Source: Deltaproteobacteria bacterium RBG_13_61_14
GTDB lineage: Bacteria > RBG-13-61-14
Direction of reading: 5' to 3'
DNA length: 14,851 nt
Assembly (NCBI GenBank): GCA_001797815.1
Contig: MGQK01000076.1
Span: 43,843-58,693, forward strand
In this document: in pieces, positions 11,979 through 14,851 of the stretch
How the letters are laid out: every line of letters starts with the position of its first letter
Position numbering within the stretch: position 1 is the stretch's first letter
Program-made: the position numbers and the translations under genes
The notes under the pieces: model-generated
Databases searched by the model: none
Told to the model about the DNA's origin: nothing
Seen by the model: only the letters and a program-made list of their open reading frames with translations

Positions 11979-14117
11979 CTACCCAGCGGTCACGATCTTT
12001 GAAAAGTCCGCGAATTCCCAAAACATCGCCCGGATCTCCGCCAAGAGCGCGTGCCGGTTCCGCCGCAAATTCTCGTCCGCCACGTTCACCATCACGTCGT
12101 CAAAAAACTGATCCACGATGGGTTTTAACTTGGCCATCTCCGAAAGCGCCTCTCCGTATTTCTGCTCCTGGAGGAGCGGCCGCACCTGCTTTTCGATCTG
12201 CTTGAACTCCTGGTAAAGCGCCTTCTCGGTCTCGTGCTCGAAAAGCTTTGGATCCACCGCTCCCGGCTCGTCCTCAATGATCCGAACCACCCGCTTGAAG
12301 GCGATCATCAGCGGATCGAAGTCGGCGCGATGTTGATTCTTAAACTGCCACAAGGCCAATACCCGATTCCAGGCGTCCAATACTTGTCCATTCCAAACCG
12401 ATAGAACTGCGGCGATGACATCGTCAATTCTGCCTGAAGAAATTTTTCCCCCACCGGTCGCAATCATCGAAAGCTCATAATCAAACCGATTGCGGAGTCG
12501 CTCTTTAAAAAATCCCCCGATTTCATTGTTAATCTCCTCAGGATTTTGCTTGATCTTTCCTCTCACACCTTCAAGAGCCTGAGAGATCAATGGGTAAACT
12601 GAAATCGAGTGGTTCTTTTTTTCAATGATCTCAAGAATCCCCAGGGTCTGGCGCCGGATGGCAAAGGCATCCGCGCTGCCCGTGGGCGCCAGCCCCACGC
12701 CCCAGCAGCCGACAATGGAATCCATCTTATCCGCCAGGCTTACGATGTCGCCCACAACCGATTGCGGCAAGTTTCCCTTCTCAATGTCCTCCGCGGATCG
12801 GGGCAGGTAATGCTCGCAGATCGCCTGGGCCACTTCCGGCGCCTCTCCGGAAATCCGGGCATAGTGCCCGCCCATGATCCCTTGCAGGGAAGGGAACTCG
12901 TAAACCATCTGGGTGACCAGGTCGGCCTTGCAGAGCCTGGCCGCCCGCTTGGCGTGCTCCCGCACTTTCGCGTCTCCCGGCGCGAGCTCGCCGGCTAACC
13001 ATTCGGCCAGCTTCTCGATCCGCTCCGACTTCTCCGCGTAAGTCCCCAGCTTGGCCTGGAAGACCACGCCGGAAAGCCGCTCCGCGAACTTTTCGAGCGG
13101 CACCTTGCTGTCCTCCCGGAAGAAGAACTCGGCGTCCGAAAGCCGGGCCTTGAGCACCCGCTCGTTGCCTTCGGCCACCACCGAGAGGTCCGGCACCGGG
13201 GTGTTGGCCACGGTGATGAAGGCGGGCAGGAGCCGGCTCGATCCCTTCTGGCGCAAGGCAAAATAGCGCTGGTGCGCGCGCATGGCCTCGATCAGAACCT
13301 CCTCCGGCAGCTTCAGGAAACGATCCTCGAACCGGCCGGACACCACCACCGGCCACTCCACCAACCAGGTCACTTCCTCGAGCAGGGCCGGATCCGGAAT
13401 GACCTCCCCGCCCAACTCCTCAGCCCGGAGGATGATCTCTCTTTCGATCTGATCCTGCCGGACCACCGGGTCCACCTCGACCTCGGCCCGGTCCAGCGCC
13501 TCCATGTAATCGGCCAGGTCCTTGACCTCGACGGCCTGGGGATGGGTGAAGCGGTGCCCGCGGGTGCTCCGGCCGCTCGCTAAGCCGTCCAGCGAAAACG
13601 GCACCACGTCCTCCCCGAACAGCGCCAGCACCCAGTGAATGGGCCGGGCGAAGCGGAATTCCCCGCTGCCCCAGCGCATGGCCTTGGGGAAAGGAATGCC
13701 CCGGATCAGGTCCGGGAGCTTCCCGGCCAGAATTTCCAGCGTGGCCTGGCCCGGCACCTGCTTGCGGCAGATGAGCTTCTCGCCCTTGGGCGTGGCCTCG
13801 CGCTCGAGCGCGGAAACGGAAACCCCGCAGCTTTTAGCAAAGCCTTCGCCGGCGCGGGTGGGTTTGCCCTCGGCGTCAAAGGCCTGGGCCACGTAAGGGC
13901 CGCTCCGCACTTCCTCGGTATCCGGCTGGCGCTCGGCCACCTGTTCCACCACCAGCACCATCCGCCGGGGCGTGCCGTAGGTCGTGGCTTTCCCATGGTC
14001 GAGGCGGCTGTCTTCGAGCAGCCGCTCCATGGCTTCCTGCCACTTGGCCAGGGCGGGCGGCAGGAACCCGGCCGGAATTTCCTCCACCCCGATTTCAATT
14101 AACAGATCTTGACTCAT
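11979..14117 (-). CDS. glyS: Glycine--tRNA ligase beta subunit
   Basis: The 712-residue product has the family's normal length. It opens with [15 protein letters not shown], the standard beta-subunit start, contains AHQRYFALR (281-289) and the HD-type segment ending in [17 protein letters not shown] (404-420), and closes with [18 protein letters not shown] (676-692) before the C-terminal helices. With the alpha subunit it forms the heterotetramer that charges tRNA-Gly; the beta subunit supplies tRNA recognition. The probable alpha subunit ends upstream, but an ankyrin gene separates them. The ATG has no Shine-Dalgarno sequence and is preceded by heptamer repeats. Codons for residues about 490-590 (roughly 12340-12640) are much more AT-rich than the flanks, although the frame stays intact. 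Confidence 0.95.
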   Translation of the reverse strand: MSQDLLIEIGVEEIPAGFLPPALAKWQEAMERLLEDSRLDHGKATTYGTPRRMVLVVEQVAERQPDTEEVRSGPYVAQAFDAEGKPTRAGEGFAKSCGVSVSALEREATPKGEKLICRKQVPGQATLEILAGKLPDLIRGIPFPKAMRWGSGEFRFARPIHWVLALFGEDVVPFSLDGLASGRSTRGHRFTHPQAVEVKDLADYMEALDRAEVEVDPVVRQDQIEREIILRAEELGGEVIPDPALLEEVTWLVEWPVVVSGRFEDRFLKLPEEVLIEAMRAHQRYFALRQKGSSRLLPAFITVANTPVPDLSVVAEGNERVLKARLSDAEFFFREDSKVPLEKFAERLSGVVFQAKLGTYAEKSERIEKLAEWLAGELAPGDAKVREHAKRAARLCKADLVTQMVYEFPSLQGIMGGHYARISGEAPEVAQAICEHYLPRSAEDIEKGNLPQSVVGDIVSLADKMDSIVGCWGVGLAPTGSADAFAIRRQTLGILEIIEKKNHSISVYPLISQALEGVRGKIKQNPEEINNEIGGFFKERLRNRFDYELSMIATGGGKISSGRIDDVIAAVLSVWNGQVLDAWNRVLALWQFKNQHRADFDPLMIAFKRVVRIIEDEPGAVDPKLFEHETEKALYQEFKQIEKQVRPLLQEQKYGEALSEMAKLKPIVDQFFDDVMVNVADENLRRNRHALLAEIRAMFWEFADFSKIVTAG

Positions 14118-14129
14118 CTTACAGGTATC

Positions 14130-14216
14130 CAGTAGTCAGTAAACAGTATTCAGGCGGAATCGGTATCGCACTGCTTTCTTCCCCTGCCTCCTGCCCACTC
14201 TACTACTGCCTACTGA
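14130..14216. repeat. CAGTNNN heptamer repeats in opposite orientations upstream of glyS
   Basis: Three CAGTNNN units in phase (14130-14150, then CAG) face related units on the other strand within 14169-14216 (CAGTAGG and CAGTAGT read on - strand). CAGTAGT at 14130-14136 is the exact reverse complement of ACTACTG at 14202-14208, so the leader between the ankyrin gene and glyS can fold into a long hairpin. The repeats occupy most of the 101-base gap. Confidence 0.65.
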
Positions 14217-14218
14217 TT

Positions 14219-14740
14219 TCACTCCACCCCGCCGTGCCGGCGGAGAATCTTGGCGATTTCCGGCTTGGGCCGGACCCGGCTGAGCGGAGTTTTGCCGTCG
14301 CGATTGCGGGCGTTAACCTTGGCCCCCTGCGCCAGGAGCAACTGGACAATGTCCCGATAGCCCCAGGACGCGGCAAAATGCAGGGGCGTATCGCCGTTGA
14401 CGTCCTGGAGATTAGGGTTGGCCCCTTCCCTCAAGAGGTATCGGACCACTTCGATGTGACCTTTCCAGGCGGCCAAGTGCAAGGGGGTCAGGCCGCTCTC
14501 GTTCCGGGCATTGATCGCGGCCGGGTCCCGGCGCAGGTAATACTGGACCCGCGACAGGTCTCCGTCCATCGCCGCGCCGTAAATGTTCTCCACTTTCGGC
14601 GGCCGCGGAGCCGGCCCCTCCATTTCTTCGCAGCCGGCGCTCAACCCAGAGAGCGCCAGGCCCAGCGCCAGGGCCCAGCCCCGCCAACACCGTCCCGACC
14701 TCCTCTTTGCACCCCTGAGTCTGCCCCGGTCCTGCCTCAT
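14219..14740 (-). CDS. Ankyrin-repeat putative lipoprotein
   Basis: The 173-residue product starts with an Arg-rich n-region, a hydrophobic stretch (about 21-34) and LSAGC with Cys37. The -3 position of this lipobox is Ser, which is not ideal, so lipidation is likely but not certain. After a Pro-rich linker come ankyrin repeats: a divergent first unit (about 53-76), two good ones with GLTPLHLAAWKGHIEVVRYLL (about 82-102) and GDTPLHFAASWGYRDIVQLLL (about 115-135), and a partial last one with DGKTPL. Ankyrin repeats bind other proteins; an exported lipidated one would act at the envelope. Its ATG overlaps the upstream stop as ATGA, with GGGAGG 6 nt before it, so it is translated with the probable glyQ. 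I see no functional link to glycyl-tRNA synthesis. Confidence 0.85.
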   Translation of the reverse strand: MRQDRGRLRGAKRRSGRCWRGWALALGLALSGLSAGCEEMEGPAPRPPKVENIYGAAMDGDLSRVQYYLRRDPAAINARNESGLTPLHLAAWKGHIEVVRYLLREGANPNLQDVNGDTPLHFAASWGYRDIVQLLLAQGAKVNARNRDGKTPLSRVRPKPEIAKILRRHGGVE

Positions 14741-14851
14741 GCCCTGCCTCCCTCTCCGGCCTGCTCCTCGCTCTTGGCTAAAAGCGCTTGGAATGCCCCG
14801 GCGGCCCTTTGCCGTTCCTCCGGGTCCGCGATCAAGGGAAATCCCATCTCC
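14737..14851 (-). CDS. glyQ: Probable glycine--tRNA ligase alpha subunit, C-terminal end (partial)
   Basis: An open frame enters from the right edge and ends at TGA 14737-14739, overlapping the ankyrin ATG by 4 nt. Only 37 residues are visible. They begin EMGFPLIADPEE, which resembles the LGFPL-type motif at the C-terminus of glycyl-tRNA synthetase alpha subunits, and continue with a helical, charged tail about 30 residues longer than I expect. The presence of glyS two genes downstream supports the call. With so little sequence it remains provisional. Confidence 0.6.
   Translation of the reverse strand, partial: EMGFPLIADPEERQRAAGAFQALLAKSEEQAGEGGRA

Overview
The window is about 14.9 kb of GC-rich bacterial chromosome that is densely packed with genes. 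I see no rRNA, tRNA, CRISPR array or complete insertion sequence. An ankyrin protein with a lipoprotein-like signal and a GDP-deoxysugar pathway suggest a diderm (Gram-negative type) bacterium. A two-subunit glycyl-tRNA synthetase next to pyruvate phosphate dikinase recalls deltaproteobacterial and candidate-phylum genomes. Degenerate short tandem repeats between genes and one long perfect palindrome fit an uncultured lineage (Omnitrophota or Desulfobacterota-like would be my guess, low confidence).

Layout. (1) Positions 1-4585, + strand: a membrane-anchored histidine kinase, cut by the left edge and carrying two near-duplicate PAS domains. It overlaps a hybrid kinase with REC, GAF-like, PAS, HisKA, HATPase and REC regions. 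Together they look like a phosphorelay with no DNA-binding output in view. (2) Positions 4583-6325, + strand: a 39-bp perfect palindrome, then a near-consensus sigma70 promoter whose predicted start falls at the ATG, so the mRNA is probably leaderless. It drives an alpha/beta hydrolase that overlaps a homocysteine S-methyltransferase family gene by 4 nt. (3) Positions 6469-8408, - strand: gmd then rmd, two steps that would make GDP-D-rhamnose from GDP-mannose. (4) Positions 8593-14851, - strand: C-terminus of probable glyQ, an ankyrin-repeat lipoprotein, glyS, ppdK and a rho-independent terminator, which reads as one operon.

The most unusual item is the ppdK product. A complete PPDK of about 904 residues continues in frame into a tail of about 193 residues rich in Lys, Ala and Pro, resembling a histone H1 tail. 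Second is the ankyrin lipoprotein gene lodged between the two glycyl-tRNA synthetase subunit genes. Third is a set of degenerate 7-8 bp tandem repeats at three gene boundaries; one supplies the stop codon and last five residues of gmd, and two lie directly upstream of start codons that lack a Shine-Dalgarno sequence.

No gene-free stretch exceeds 300 bases. The longest, 8409-8652, holds the ppdK terminator and an undefined GC-rich segment. All readings are by eye; no database search or folding was run.
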